From Anas platyrhynchos (Eukaryota; Chordata; Aves; Anseriformes; Anatidae): a DNA stretch of 64,000 nt. Position 1 is the stretch's first letter. Every line of letters begins with the position of its first letter. The stretch lies in assembly GCF_047663525.1 (NCBI RefSeq), contig NC_092617.1, positions 4,902,501-4,966,500 of the forward strand, read 5' to 3'. Both the position numbers and the translations under genes were made by a program. Below the pieces are notes generated by a model. The model saw only the letters and a list, made by a program, of their open reading frames with translations. It had not been told where the DNA came from and searched no databases. This document shows positions 51,214 through 62,220 of this stretch, piece by piece.

Positions 51214-52295
51214 GGAATATTCTCTGCAGGGGCTACTTGCACTGCTGCAGCTCCTTTCTCTGACCCAGCCACAGGAGCCGGAGCAGCTGCAGGAGCAGGA
51301 GCTGGAGCGGCTGCAGGGTCCATCATAGTGGTCGGAGTGGCCGTTGGGTCTGTCACAGGACTTGGAGTGGCTGCAGGGTCTGTCACTAAGTTGGTAGTAG
51401 TATCAGCTGCAGCTCGATAGGCATGGGCCAGACCCCAGCACACTCCAGTGATTTGTGTCACTTTGGAACTGCCAGAGTCATGACACCCTTTTTTCAAGCA
51501 TTCTACCCATTTTTTAGGATTTTGCAGTTGTTCAGGGGAGAATTTCCAAAACACTGGAGGTGCCCACTGCTCTAGAAACCTGCCCGTATCCTCCCACACT
51601 CCCTGCCACTCACAAGTGTCCCGCCTCAGGACAGATCTCTGGATAAAATTCCTAAGTGGTTGTTTAACCTTAAACAAAACCTGAAGCACATTCAGGAGAC
51701 ATAACAACACGAACATGCTAGTCTGGGTGTCCCAAGGATATTAAACATCTTGGAGAACTATCGTACCAAGCTCGGAGGATAAGAGGGAGGTGAAGGAGAA
51801 AGGAAGGTTGAATGAGTAGGAAAAAATGTCTCCTTCTTCCCCCTCCACAGATTGGTTCCCTGACAACAACAAAAATAAATAAATAAATAAATAAAAATAA
51901 AGGCAATAGGTGTAATTGCTAATAGTTTCTGAGATATGGTTTCCAAAGTATAGAGTCGATGACAGTGCTGAGTACAAATACCAGGTTAGGGTCATGACCA
52001 GAAATTTCATCGTCTCATAAGCCACTGTTACACCTCACAATACCATAACAATCTTAAACCAGGGCCCAGAAAGGATAAACAGCATGACAGGGAACACATA
52101 CAAAAAGTAACGTGTAATAAAACTCAGTTTGGAAAACAGGTGCAGCAGACTTGATATTAAAGCAATCAGCATTGTGACTAGCAACTATTAAGGAGGTCTA
52201 ATAGTTATACCAATTTTAGCTTAACACACTCTGGTGAGATCTGTCGTTATCTCAACCCTTCGTGCCCCAAGTTGGTTGCTAAAAAGGATCGTTGT
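51214..52295 (-). mobile_element. Non-autonomous ERV internal region, Lys-type primer site (copy 3)
   Basis: Reversed. The primer site is degraded (52281-52264, ending AACCAACTTGGGGC), then comes the shared leader. The longest gag-like frame of the three copies is 51183-51716 (177 codons): LLNVLQVLFKVKQPLRNFIQ, then WAPPVFWKFSPEQLQNPKKW, then repeats such as DPAATPSPVTDPTATP. Its last residues are read out of frame from the OR fragment. An (AAAT)n run lies at 51872-51900. No pol or env. Confidence 0.72.
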
Positions 52296-52480
52296 GGTTT
52301 AACCCGGCCGGCAGCTAAATACCACACAACCATTAGCTCTAATTAGCTGTAAGCACTGCTCTGCAACAAGTAAAACATCAGCATGTCATCAGCACTCTTC
52401 TCATCCTAAGCCAAAACATAACACCCTACCAGCTACTAGGAGGAAAATTAACACTATCCGAGCTGAAACAAAGACAAATG
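52296..52480 (-). mobile_element. Shortened LTR of the same ERV family
   Basis: On minus it begins with TTTCAGCTCGGATAGTGTTAA and CTCCTAGTAGCTGGTAGGGTG and ends with GGCCGGGTTAAACCACAAC next to the primer site. The central LTR part is deleted, leaving ~185 bp. Confidence 0.7.
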
Positions 52481-52553
52481 CTATACCTAGAGGTCATATA
52501 TTGCCTGATATTAACTTGAGGTAAACTAGAAAAGTGAGATAGCCAAATTATTG

Positions 52554-53486
52554 CTAAGTAAATATTACCACTAGAATCAGTTTCTTCAGTGTGGCTTTCA
52601 GCTCCTGGTTCCTCATGCTATAGATGAGCGGGTTCACTGCTGGAGGCACCACTGAGTACAGAAATGAAACCATCAGGTCCAAGTAAGAAGAGGAGATTGA
52701 GGGGGGCTTCAAGTAGGCAAGTATGGCAGTGCTGACAAAGAGGGAGACCATGGCCAGGTGAGGGAGGCACGTGGAAAAGGCTTTGTGCCGGCCCTGCTCA
52801 GAAGGCATCCTCAGCACTGCCCTGAGGATCTGCACATAGGAAAGCACAATGAAAACAAAACAAACTAATGCTAAACATGCACTAACCACCAGAAGTCCAA
52901 CTTCCTTTAGGTAGTCTGAACCTGAACAAGAGAGCTTGAGGATGTGGGGGATCTCACAGAAGAACTGGTCCACAGCATTGCCGTGGCAGAGGGGCAGGGA
53001 AAATGTATTAGTAGTCTGCAGAAGAACATCAAGAAAGCCACTGCCCCAGGCAGCCGCTGCCATCTGGGCACAAGCTCTGCTGCCCAGGAGGCTCCCGTAG
53101 TGCAGGGGCTTGCAGATGGCAACATAGCGGTCGTAGGCCATGGCAGTGAGAATAAAATATTCTGCTGATATAAAGAACAGAAAGAAAAAGACCTGTGTAG
53201 CACAGCCTTGATAGGAGATGGCCCTGGTATTCCAGAGGAAATTGGCCATGGCTTTCGGCACAGTGGTGGAGATGCAGCCCAGGTCAAGGAGGGCGAGGTT
53301 GAGGAGGAAGAAGTACATGGGGGTGTGGAGGCGGTGGTCGCAGGCTACGGCGCTGAGGATGAGGCCGTTGCCCAGGAGGGCAGCCAGGTAGATGCCCAGG
53401 AAGAGCGCGAAGTGCAGGAGCTGCAGCTCGCGTGTGTCTGCGAATGCCAGCAGGAGGAACTCACTCACAGAGCTGATGTTGGGCAT
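52554..53486 (-). CDS. Olfactory receptor, OR14-like (gene 6)
   Basis: A 310-residue odorant GPCR in one exon. Marks are NISS, LLGNGLI, LHTPMYFFLLN, MAYDRYVAICKPLHYGSLL, FFCEIPHILKLSC, SYVQILRAVLR, RHKAFSTC and NPLIYSM. Loop 2 has one extra residue (KLSCSGSDYLKE), and the tail (ALKKLILVVIFT) is unlike the rest. The ATG at 53486 follows the acceptor (AG at 53510-53509 on minus) by ~22 bp. It lacks an R3 block because an ERV LTR begins ~75 bp after its stop, so its own poly(A) site may be lost. Confidence 0.93.
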   Translation of the reverse strand: MPNISSVSEFLLLAFADTRELQLLHFALFLGIYLAALLGNGLILSAVACDHRLHTPMYFFLLNLALLDLGCISTTVPKAMANFLWNTRAISYQGCATQVFFFLFFISAEYFILTAMAYDRYVAICKPLHYGSLLGSRACAQMAAAAWGSGFLDVLLQTTNTFSLPLCHGNAVDQFFCEIPHILKLSCSGSDYLKEVGLLVVSACLALVCFVFIVLSYVQILRAVLRMPSEQGRHKAFSTCLPHLAMVSLFVSTAILAYLKPPSISSSYLDLMVSFLYSVVPPAVNPLIYSMRNQELKATLKKLILVVIFT

Positions 53487-53508
53487 CTGTTATTTCTGTG
53501 AAGTGGTC

Positions 53509-55640
53509 CTGCACAAAGAGAAAGAATAGTAATAATGTACAGCAGACATATCAGAGGAAAATTCAATTGTTTAAAACCGTCAAACAGATTTTCCACTTGC
53601 AGGCAGTTATTTTGAAGTTCCCTTTAATGACTTCCCGCTGATACTGAGTCTCTCTGAGAGAAGAGTGTTCTTCTGTGGGCAATGGAAGAATCAGTCCTGC
53701 ACTACAGCTCAAGGTAACAACATGGTAGGAACATGGGGCAGTCTCAGATTCACTTCAGTTCATATCAGATTTCCCCAGTTTTGCTCAAAGTTCATCACAG
53801 AGCAGACACATGGAGATTTATGTCTTTGTTTATTTGTTTGTTTGATTTGTACTCTTTGTTCAGCTGCTCCACCACATCTGAGGAGTCCTAAGGCATAAAT
53901 CCTGGGCATTCAGCTGCACTCCAAGTGAAACCTTGTAGATCTTCAGAGTCACAGATACTGCATTTTAGAGCAGAGTGCCCTTCAGAGAGGAGAGGCAGTC
54001 AGTCCATCAGTTCTGGTCTCAGCTGCCCTGTGTTGGCCGGTCTTTGAGCTACAGGACAATTCTCCTCCTATGTTCTTGGAGTCATAGAATCATAGAACAT
54101 CCTGACTTGGAAGGGTTGCACAAGGATCATCAGATCCCACCCCTGAATCTGTACATGACCACCCAAAAATCAGTCCATATGCATGAGGGGGTTGCCCAAA
54201 TGTTTGAATTCTGACAGCCCCAGTGCTGTGACCACTTCCCTGTGGTGCCTGTTCCAGTGCCTATAGAACCTGGACACTTCTGAGTTTTTCTAAAACAGAA
54301 ATTCTGGGCATTCCCCCTGCACTTGAAGGGAAACTTTGTGTCTGCTCAGAGAAAAAGGGACTGTCCCTACAGTGCAGAGCGTCCTTTAGTGAGGACAGAC
54401 AATCTGTCCATCAGTGCTGGTCTCAGCCGCCCTGTGAGAGCTGCAGGAAAGTTGGACTCAGTTGTTCATCTGAAAGGAACCTGAACACTGCTGAGAGCAG
54501 AGGAATCCAGGCTCAAAGTGCCCATCTCCACACCCCTCACCCTGTCCCTCCACTCAAGCACACCGAGGGCTCATGCCATGGGCATGTGAAACCCCCACCC
54601 CCAGCCAGCCTGGGAACAAGACCAGAAGCAGCACGGCCAGCTGGAGAAGCCAGGAGGAATGCCAACGTGCCGCTGCCAGGGGAGGCAAGGCCAGGGAGGG
54701 ACAGACGGACACTCAGCAGACCCTCCTGTGCTGCAGCTCTGCCTGCAGACGAGGCAGCTCCTTATCATTGCAAATGATCTGTGATCATCTCAAACTGTCA
54801 GAGACCCCCCAAAGACAGAGCACTGGGCATTGGAGGGTTTGCAGCTTCTAAAGATCAGCTAGGATAAAACCTGAGAGGACCACAATGATGATGTTGGTGC
54901 TGTCTGTGGGCTGAGGTGTGGGAAGGGACTTCATGAAGTTCATTGATGAAATATCGATCCCTCACTGCAATACTCTAGCAGTCTCAGTCTGCAGTACAAA
55001 CCTGACCACCTATTACCATGAAACTGGCATCCACTCTACCACAGGTATCTGCAAGCACAAGCTACAGTAAAAGTCTTGTCTTTCAGGTAGCCCCTGCCTT
55101 GGTCTTCCTTTTGAAAAATCCAATCATATATACCATTCTTTAAAATATCTTCTACTCCTACCTGGAGAAACAGAGAGACCCACCCTGACAGATGCCATCA
55201 GCCATGTGATGTGCCAGCTGTAGAAGACCCCTCTGGCAACCCCACCTGCATGGCCCTGCTGCCAGAGCCTCACGGTGCCAAGAGCCTGCAGATGTGTCCT
55301 GCCACACGCTGCCCTCTGTTGTTGCGCTCCTCAGTGCCTCCAAGCCCTCTCTCCTTGTCTCCTCTCTGTGTGCCAGCTGCGGTCAGAGCCCCCAGCCCTG
55401 CTGCGCTGTGCAGAGGAGCTGCTCCTGGGCACAGCTGTCTCTCTGCAGCGCTTACCAGGAGCTCCCCTTGGGCCCAGGAGCCCGGCCCAGCTCAGCAGCA
55501 CAGCACCCGACCATGGCATCGCTTGCTCTGTGCCCTTGGGCTCCCTGGAGGTGTCCCCAAGGCCTCAGGGCTGACAGCTCCCCAAGGCAGCAGGGTCTCT
55601 GCTGGGGTGTGCTGATTGAGGCAGACTGAATTCATCACTG
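53509..55640 (-). repeat. 5' flank of OR gene 6, with putative 5'-UTR exon
   Basis: Collinear with the gene 3 flank. Exon-like block at ~55274-55600 with donor GTGAGG at 55273-55268 on minus (after TCTTGGCACC). It differs from gene 3 by a CR1 insertion at 54078-54290 and small indels. Splicing to the acceptor at 53509 would remove ~1.8 kb. Confidence 0.5.
54078..54290 (-). mobile_element. CR1 LINE 3' end
   Basis: Starts with the reversed tail AGTCATAGAATCATAGAACATCC, then the CR1 3'-UTR (TTGGAAGGGTTGCACAAGGATC, CTGTGACCACTTCCC). Absent from the collinear gene 3 flank, so it inserted after the two flanks separated. Confidence 0.87.
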
Positions 55641-55739
55641 TCTTCTCCTTGATGAATTTGGGAGAGACTGATTTTATGCTATTATAGTTTGATTGTCAAA
55701 CATGAGTACAAATGATTCCCTCCCTTAACTCCTATTGTG

Positions 55740-56375
55740 GAGGAATGAGCTAGCCTTAAAGCTAGCTCTCTAACCAAACTTAAACGAAAAGCCTCAAAAC
55801 TTGTCCTTATCCCAGAACCTGAGCAGGCATCTTGAGCAGAACACTAATCCCTCACTCAGAGCCTTTGCTATTCCCTTAACCCTGGATGGTGACCTCTAAT
55901 TCCTAAACATTAATCTGATCATCTAACCCCCAAAGCCCCCCACCATGCACACAGCACATCTCAGCTTCAACCCCACTCCTACCCCTAACTTCAGCTGCTT
56001 GTCCCCTTGGGGCATGGCAGGGACTGTGACGTCCTGCAGCAGTCCCATGGCATTGGAAGAGGCATGTGAGGTGACAGGTATCTGATCAGATCAGAGGCCA
56101 CAAGGAGAAGCTAGCTGGGAATGCTGGGATGAGGTCAGGTGTGCCTCTGGATCTGCTGGGCCTGCAGGAGGCACTTGGCTCTGACGGAGGCTGGGAGGTC
56201 ACTTCTGTCTCTGGAGCTAACAGACCAGCAGCAGGAATGTGGCACAAATATGGACCATAAAGAGCAGAAGCATGCTCAAGGCATTGAAGAAGATGGTGAG
56301 GCACCTTCTGTTCTGGTCAGGTGAGAGACCACAGGAAGGCTGATGGCATGGGAGTCATGGTTGAAGTATAGTTTG
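55740..56375 (+). repeat. R1-type block, copy 8
   Basis: Reverse complement of 43450-44060 (ATTAATCTGATCATCTAACCC, GCAGCAGTCCCATGGCATTGG, CAGGTGTGCCTCTGGATCTGC). A diverged subfamily of R1: the core GAGGTCACTTCTGTCTCTGG is still recognisable. Together with 57986 it forms a tandem pair. Confidence 0.72.
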
Positions 56376-57650
56376 TGAGACCATAGAATCAGAGAATGGC
56401 TCCTGTTGGAAGGGACCTTAAAGGTCACCTAGTTTGAATCTCCCGGCCATTAACAGGGATGTCATTAGCAGGGATGCCTCCTATGAGATCAGGTTGTCCA
56501 GGACCTCACATAACCTGCACTTGTTCAGCTCCAGGGATGGGGCACCTCTGAGATCTCTCAGCAACCTGTTCCAGTATCTCACTACCCACTAATTGAAGAA
56601 ATTTTCTCCTCAGCTCTAAGCTAAATCTTCCCTCTTTTAGCTTAAAACCATTCCCCCTTGTCCTGTCATTATCTGAGTGAGGAAAGAGTCACTCTCCATC
56701 TTTTTATAAGCCCCTTTTAATATTGAAAAGCCACAAAGAGTTCACCCCTGAGCCTTCTTTTCTCCAGGCTGAACAGCCCCAGCTCCATTGAGCACCACGC
56801 TCTGGGTGTGACCTTCAGGCCAACTCCTTATCCAATGAATGGTTCACCCATCAAATGCGTATCTCTCTAGTTTGGAGACAAGGATGTCATGTGGGACAGT
56901 GTCAGTGGTCTTACAGAAGTCCAAGTAGATGATATAGGCTGGTCTTCTCTTGTTGTCTGATGTGATCACTCCACTGTAGAAAGCCATCACATTGGTTAGG
57001 CATGATTTCCTCTTCGGTGAAGCCATGCTGTCTGTCTGAGATCACCTCTTTGTCTTGCATGTGCCTTGACATCGATTCCAGGAGGATCTTTTCCATGATC
57101 TTTTCAGGCACAGAGGTGAGGCTCACCATTCGGTAGTTCTATGGGTTCTCATTTCTACCCTTTTTAAAAATGGAAGTGATGTTTCCTTTTTCCAGTCAGC
57201 AGAGACTTCACCTGACTGCCAGGACTCTTCAAATATGATGGAGAGAGGCTTGGAAACTACATCAGCCAGTTCCCTCAGGACCCTGGAATGCAAGTCATCA
57301 GGCCCAATAGACTTGTACTTGTTGAATTCCATCAGGTGGTCTCAATCCTCCTCTTCACTTGGAGTGGGTGGGACTTTGCCCCCCAGCCTCCATCTATGGC
57401 TTCAGGGAATGAAAGTCTTGGGAAGCCTGACTGGCAGGGAAGACTGAGGCAAAGATGTTGTTGAGTCCCTCTGCCTTCTCCATGTCTGTTATTACCAGTT
57501 CACCCTTCTCATCCATCAGAAGAGGGTACACTCTCCTTGGCCTTTCTTTTCTGAGCGATGTATCTACCGAATCTCGTCCTGTTATTATTTTCATCCCCTG
57601 CTAAGCTCAGTTCCATCCGTGCCTTAGCTTTCCTTATCCTATCCTTCCAC
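56375..57650 (-). mobile_element. CR1 LINE, mid-ORF2 to 3' tail
   Basis: On minus, pieces run in order from KARMELSLAGDENNN and GRYIAQKRKAKESVP through [52 protein letters not shown] and [20 protein letters not shown] to the C-terminal and 3'-UTR parts (CATAGAATCAGAGAATGG, the tail on plus). Many frameshifts. The longer twin of 42600-43447. Confidence 0.9.
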
Positions 57651-59065
57651 ATCTGAAACTGAAACTTGTGAGAGAGCCTGAGAAAAGTAGCCCTGCATCC
57701 ATAGAAGCCATTTGGGAAACAAAACTTGTAGGTTGGAAGCATGATTTTGTGGAGGTGCAGAGCTGATGGGCACATTGCGCAGGATGCGCCTAAAGATCTT
57801 TGTGTCCTTTTCCCTCCTGACTACAATGCCACTTCATTCTCAGGAATGGAGGACCCAACAGAGGTGAGACAGATACACTGAGATCACAGAATCACAGAAT
57901 CACAGAATTTCTAGGTTGGAAGAGACCTCAAGATCATCGAGTCCAACCTCTGACCTAACACTAATAGTCCCCACTAAATGGAGGTGGTAAATGTCATCAG
58001 AAAGCTGATCCCAGTAAGATATGGGGAGGTCAGAAGCAGCCTGGACAAGAGACATGTGAGATTATGGGGTGGTAAGAGGAGCATGGCCAGCACAAATTAA
58101 TGATTTCATAGAGGTAAGAGCATTCATGCAATGCCAATGCTGTAGTAAGACTGACTTAAAACAGTAATGTATGTCCTTCACCTTACTGGGAACAGTGATT
58201 TTAATCCCTAAACCTAAATGCTACTACAACACTCTGAAAGGAATCAATTTTCTCTCTTGATAACCGTAATGCCTTCACCTAACACTAACATTAAAATGCT
58301 CTATTTAACCCTAAACTCCTTGGCAGACGTAAAACACCCGTAAACCACGGAGCTTGTCCATACCTCAACCACAGATGTGACAGCATAAGCAGAACACCAA
58401 ACAATCCCACTAAAACTTTGCTTAATCTCTAACCCAGAAAGCAAAAAGAGATACCGAGGGAGCTATAGAAAGCTCAGCTCTGCCTCAGGATCTCCTGCCC
58501 CAGCAGGAGGAATGTGACTGTGGCAGGGACTGTGAGGTCACTTCTGTCTCTGCACTTGATAGGGCAGCAGCAGGAACGTGTCATGGAAAGGGACTGGGAG
58601 GTCACTTGTGTCCGAAGTAGGTGGCAGGTCAGCCTTGGCTTCTCCCTGGGATCTGCACTTTTGGGCTGACATCTGGCAGTGGCCCTGCTAGGCCAGCAGA
58701 AGGCACCTGCTTGGCATGCTGACTGGGGGATCCCCTCTGCCTCCAGAGCCAGGAGGACCCAGGCAGAAAGAAGGCCCCCAGATGGGTTGTCCTGTCCCTT
58801 CTGCTTGAGTCCGTGACTGGGCAGCAGCAGGCACAAGGCTTGGCTGTGTCTAGCCAAGAAGCTTCAAGGCCAGCAGCAGGCCCCTGGCGTGGAAGGTGCT
58901 GCTGAGGTGACTTGTGTCTGGTTGGCTGCGAGGCCGCAAGGAGCCTGCTGGGTTGGGATGTCTACTTCAGGAGTGGTTTCCACCCTGATGGAGCTTCCTT
59001 TGGTAGTAGGAAACAGCAGAAGAAAAAACTGCCACAAAGTTTGCATTGGAAGTTTGGTACTGGCC
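57651..59065 (+). repeat. R1 duplicated block, copy 9, with small CR1 insertion
   Basis: 57651-57875 is the unit start in reverse (matches 42600-42420). 57876-57985 is a CR1 3' end (three ATCACAGA repeats, AGGTTGGAAGAGACCTCAAG). 57986-58480 is the opening and proximal part shared with 28265. 58480-59065 is a well-kept core. Two unrelated-age units thus lie head to tail from 55740 to ~59065. Confidence 0.7.
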
Positions 59066-60060
59066 ATGAGGAGGAAGAAATGTCTAGGGGAACAACTGGT
59101 CTTGCTGATAGTAACAGAGGCAAAGAAGGCATTAAATGTCTCAGCCTTTACCTCATCCCTTGTCACTGGGTTTTCCCCCCAAAATCCAATAAAGGATTAT
59201 GATTCTCCCTAATCCTCCTTCATTTAAGCTATTTCTATTATTTTTATCTTATTTTATTTTATTTTTTTAATTGTCTTTGACGGTAATAGATGGATTGAGC
59301 TCCAGCTGGGCTTTGGCCCGTCCAGTTTTGACATGCACAGCCCCATAACATTCAGGACATAGCTCCAGACAAACTGACAGCATGCATGAGAAGAAAGCAC
59401 AGCAAATGTGGAACCTGACAGCCTTCCATCCCCTGCGCTTCTGTGACTGTGCTACAATGCCATTTAGCTGGTTACTCCTGAATTATCCAAATTTCCATGC
59501 AACTCTTGCTGCTGCTGCTGTCTGGTCAGAGATAGCACAATTACACGAAGGTTGAACTGTCTGCCTGCTGGCATTAACAGCTGATAGAATGGAGCATCAC
59601 TGTGGGGCAACCTTGAGAAACTGCAGGATTTTGACTTCAGAAAACTTTTGACTTTCACATGGAGAAGAGCCCAGTCCTGTACCAGAGGGAGAGAAACCCC
59701 ACCCATCAGGGCAGACTGGGACTCTGCTGAGTGAGTAGTGGCCAGGAGGAGGAGGCCCTGGGCACCACGAGGGATGCCATACGAGCAGTGGTGCCTGCTC
59801 ACGAGGAACCAGGCCAGCTTCCTACAGAGCTGCCTTACAAGGAGCATGGCCACCAAGAAGATCTGAGTTATCACGCTCATCTCAGATCTGCTGTGACACC
59901 ACAGAGATAAGGGTCTGCAGCCAAAAAGGAAAGATGTGGAGGTCTCAGAGTCCCTAGGAAAGCCATGTTTAGACAGGATAGAGGGCTGTGGCAAGGCTTA
60001 AAGTCCCAACAGGACCAGGTCTTTGTGTCCATAGTTATGGCTGTTTTCTCTGCTACTGAG
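59066..60060. repeat. R1 distal block with embedded reverse CR1 piece, copy 3
   Basis: Matches 12131-12960 and 29401-30170 (CTGAGCTCCAGCTGGGCTTTGG-type phrase, AGACAAACTGACAGCATGCATG). A TTTTA run near 59245-59265 is particular to this copy. Confidence 0.65.
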
Positions 60061-60459
60061 GCGTATGACGAGACAGCTGACTGTTAAAGCACCAGGGCCT
60101 CATTGCCTCCTCATCCCCTCCCATGAACCAGGCAGGGGTTGCACCATTTTCCTGCACTTGGCAATGCACATTCCCATCTCCTACTGCCCCACAAAGAGCC
60201 CTGAGCAGTGTCTGAATGGAAAGGATCTCCCTTCCAGGGGACATGGGTCAAGGTCTGGCCCTTGTACTTGGTGAAACACATCCATTTTTCCTACACATCA
60301 GTGTCACCTTCATATTGCCTTTGTCTCCTTGTCCTCACTGCCTCCAGGGTTCTGCTCTAACAAGCTCCAAGGGAGGCTGTGTCAGTGCTGGCCCTCAGGG
60401 GGACACTGCAGGAAACTTGCCTGGGGTTTGTGGGCTCATCAGCAAAGCCCCCAGAGGGG

Positions 60460-60706
60460 TGATTGCAGTGCCTTGGGCTGGTGCTGTGCTGCTGAGCTGG
60501 GCCGAGCTCGTGGGACAGAGAGAGCTCGTGGCAAGAGGGCCCTGGTGCAGAGAGCCAGCTGTGCCCAGGAGCAGCTCCTGTGCACAGCGCAGCAGGGCTG
60601 GGGGCTCTGACCGCAGGCACCCGGGCAGAAAGGGATTCCAGGCAGCCTGGAGGCTGTGGGCAAAGGAGAGTTCAGAGCAGGAGAAACCTTCACAGCTCTG
60701 CCCACG
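60460..60706 (+). other. Putative 5'-UTR exon region of OR gene 7
   Basis: Same block as upstream of genes 2 and 4 (GTGCTGTGCTGCTGAGCTGG, GGAGCAGCTCC, GCGCAGCAGGGCTGGGGGC), ending GAGAAACCTTCACAGCTCTGCCCACG before donor GTAAGT at 60707. The coding exon begins after CTCATTTGGCAG at 62198, so the intron would be ~1.5 kb. Confidence 0.5.
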
Positions 60707-60739
60707 GTAAGTCTCTGGCTGCACGACAGTGCAGGACAG

Positions 60740-62198
60740 GCTCCTGGGAGGGGCTTCTGTATGCGGAATGTCTCTGCCTGGCCAGGAGCTGCCAGGATGC
60801 CTCTCGTGGCTTGTGCAGTGTGGAGGAGAAGATGCTGCAGGGCAGCCTTGGACAGAAGATGAGCAGGTCAGGGTCTGCCTGCAAAGAGAAGGCACTTTGC
60901 ACTCTCTGCCTGCCTCATCCTGCTATGATTGCGGGGCAGACTCTGCATTAACAGAGTGGCTGGGTTTGCCCAGGCGATGGAGCTTCCTGTTGCATTTCAA
61001 TAAGACATAAACAGGTTAGTGATGAACCCGAGAGTATCCCTTCAGGTCTCTCTGCTTACACACTGCACCAGGGCTTTGCTGAGATATTCATTAAGGACCT
61101 GCAGACAGGGAGATCTCCCCAGAGCTGTCCTCATCCCCGGCAGCTGTCTGCAGGGCTGAGCTTGGCACACAGCGGGTGGAATGGGGTCTGTGAGCATTGA
61201 TGGGAGGAGCCGTGGGGACAGAGAAAGAGCTGCTGGCAGGGACAACTGCAGGCAGCAGGGACATGGGCAGGCAGTGAGAGGGAGCTGCTCCCTCCCTGCC
61301 ATCCCCTGCAGTGCAGGCACCTTCCTTCCAGCAGCCCCTGGTCTCCTCTCTTCCCCTCAGAGCTTCTGTCACGGCTTGTATAATATGGGGGGCTGAGAAT
61401 ATGGGGTGTCTGAACCCTAAATCTCTGTGTAGTTAGTCACATTTGCTGCAGGCCCCCTCCACCTTCCTCCATGGAAGAAGTCACAGAATCACAAAATCAT
61501 AGAATATCCCGAGTTGGAAGGGACCCACAAGGATCATCGAGTCCAGCTCCTGGCTCCACACAGGTCTTACCCCCAAATTCCTACCATATGACCAGGAGCA
61601 TATTCCAAACGCTTCTTCCACTCCAGAACTCTTGTCCCTCTGCTGTCTGTGCAGGGCAGATGGCACAGGGCTGTGAGGACAGGCGCTACCTCACCGACAC
61701 CGCAGCCTCTGCACTGGCTTGGGTCCGCCTTGCCTGCCCATGCCTGCTTCTCTCCCTTGCCCAGCGTGGCAGCTGGTCGTGCCTGATTCTGACGGGGAGT
61801 GCTGTGCACGAAGGGTGAAGCAGGAGATGATCCCTGTTCTCTCCGGCCAGACGTGCACGATCCATCTGCTGGTTTTGTCTCCTGGGTATTGAACAGGGAA
61901 GATGCACACAGAGGCACACAGCTAAACACCCCTCACTCAGCAGAGGGAGCCACTGCCCAGGAACCTTCCCTCTTGGAACCTCAAATGGAGCAGAGCAGGC
62001 TCACTGGGAGCTGCTGGGCAGAGGAGGCTGCAGTGTACAGGACACTCAGCAAGCACACAGCAGGGATCCAGACAGGGATATAGGCAAAGGTCTTCTTGGA
62101 AACAGGGAATGTAAGGCTTTAATTGGGAATTTTCTCAATTTTGCTCAGAGACATTACTTGTAACACTCTCTATTTATTTTTTTTTTCTCATTTGGCAG
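60740..62198 (+). other. Putative intron of OR gene 7, no other gene recognised
   Basis: Holds a CR1 3' end at 61481-61640. Remaining open frames on both strands have no motif. It is not collinear with the shorter introns of genes 2 and 4 over most of its length. Confidence 0.4.
61481..61640 (-). mobile_element. CR1 LINE 3' end
   Basis: Reversed tail (CACAGAATCACAAAATCATAGAAT), then CCGAGTTGGAAGGGACCCAC, AGGATCATCGAGTCCAGCTCC and a short part of the 3'-UTR. Confidence 0.88.
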
Positions 62199-62220
62199 TG
62201 TCCATGTCCAGAACCAGCAA

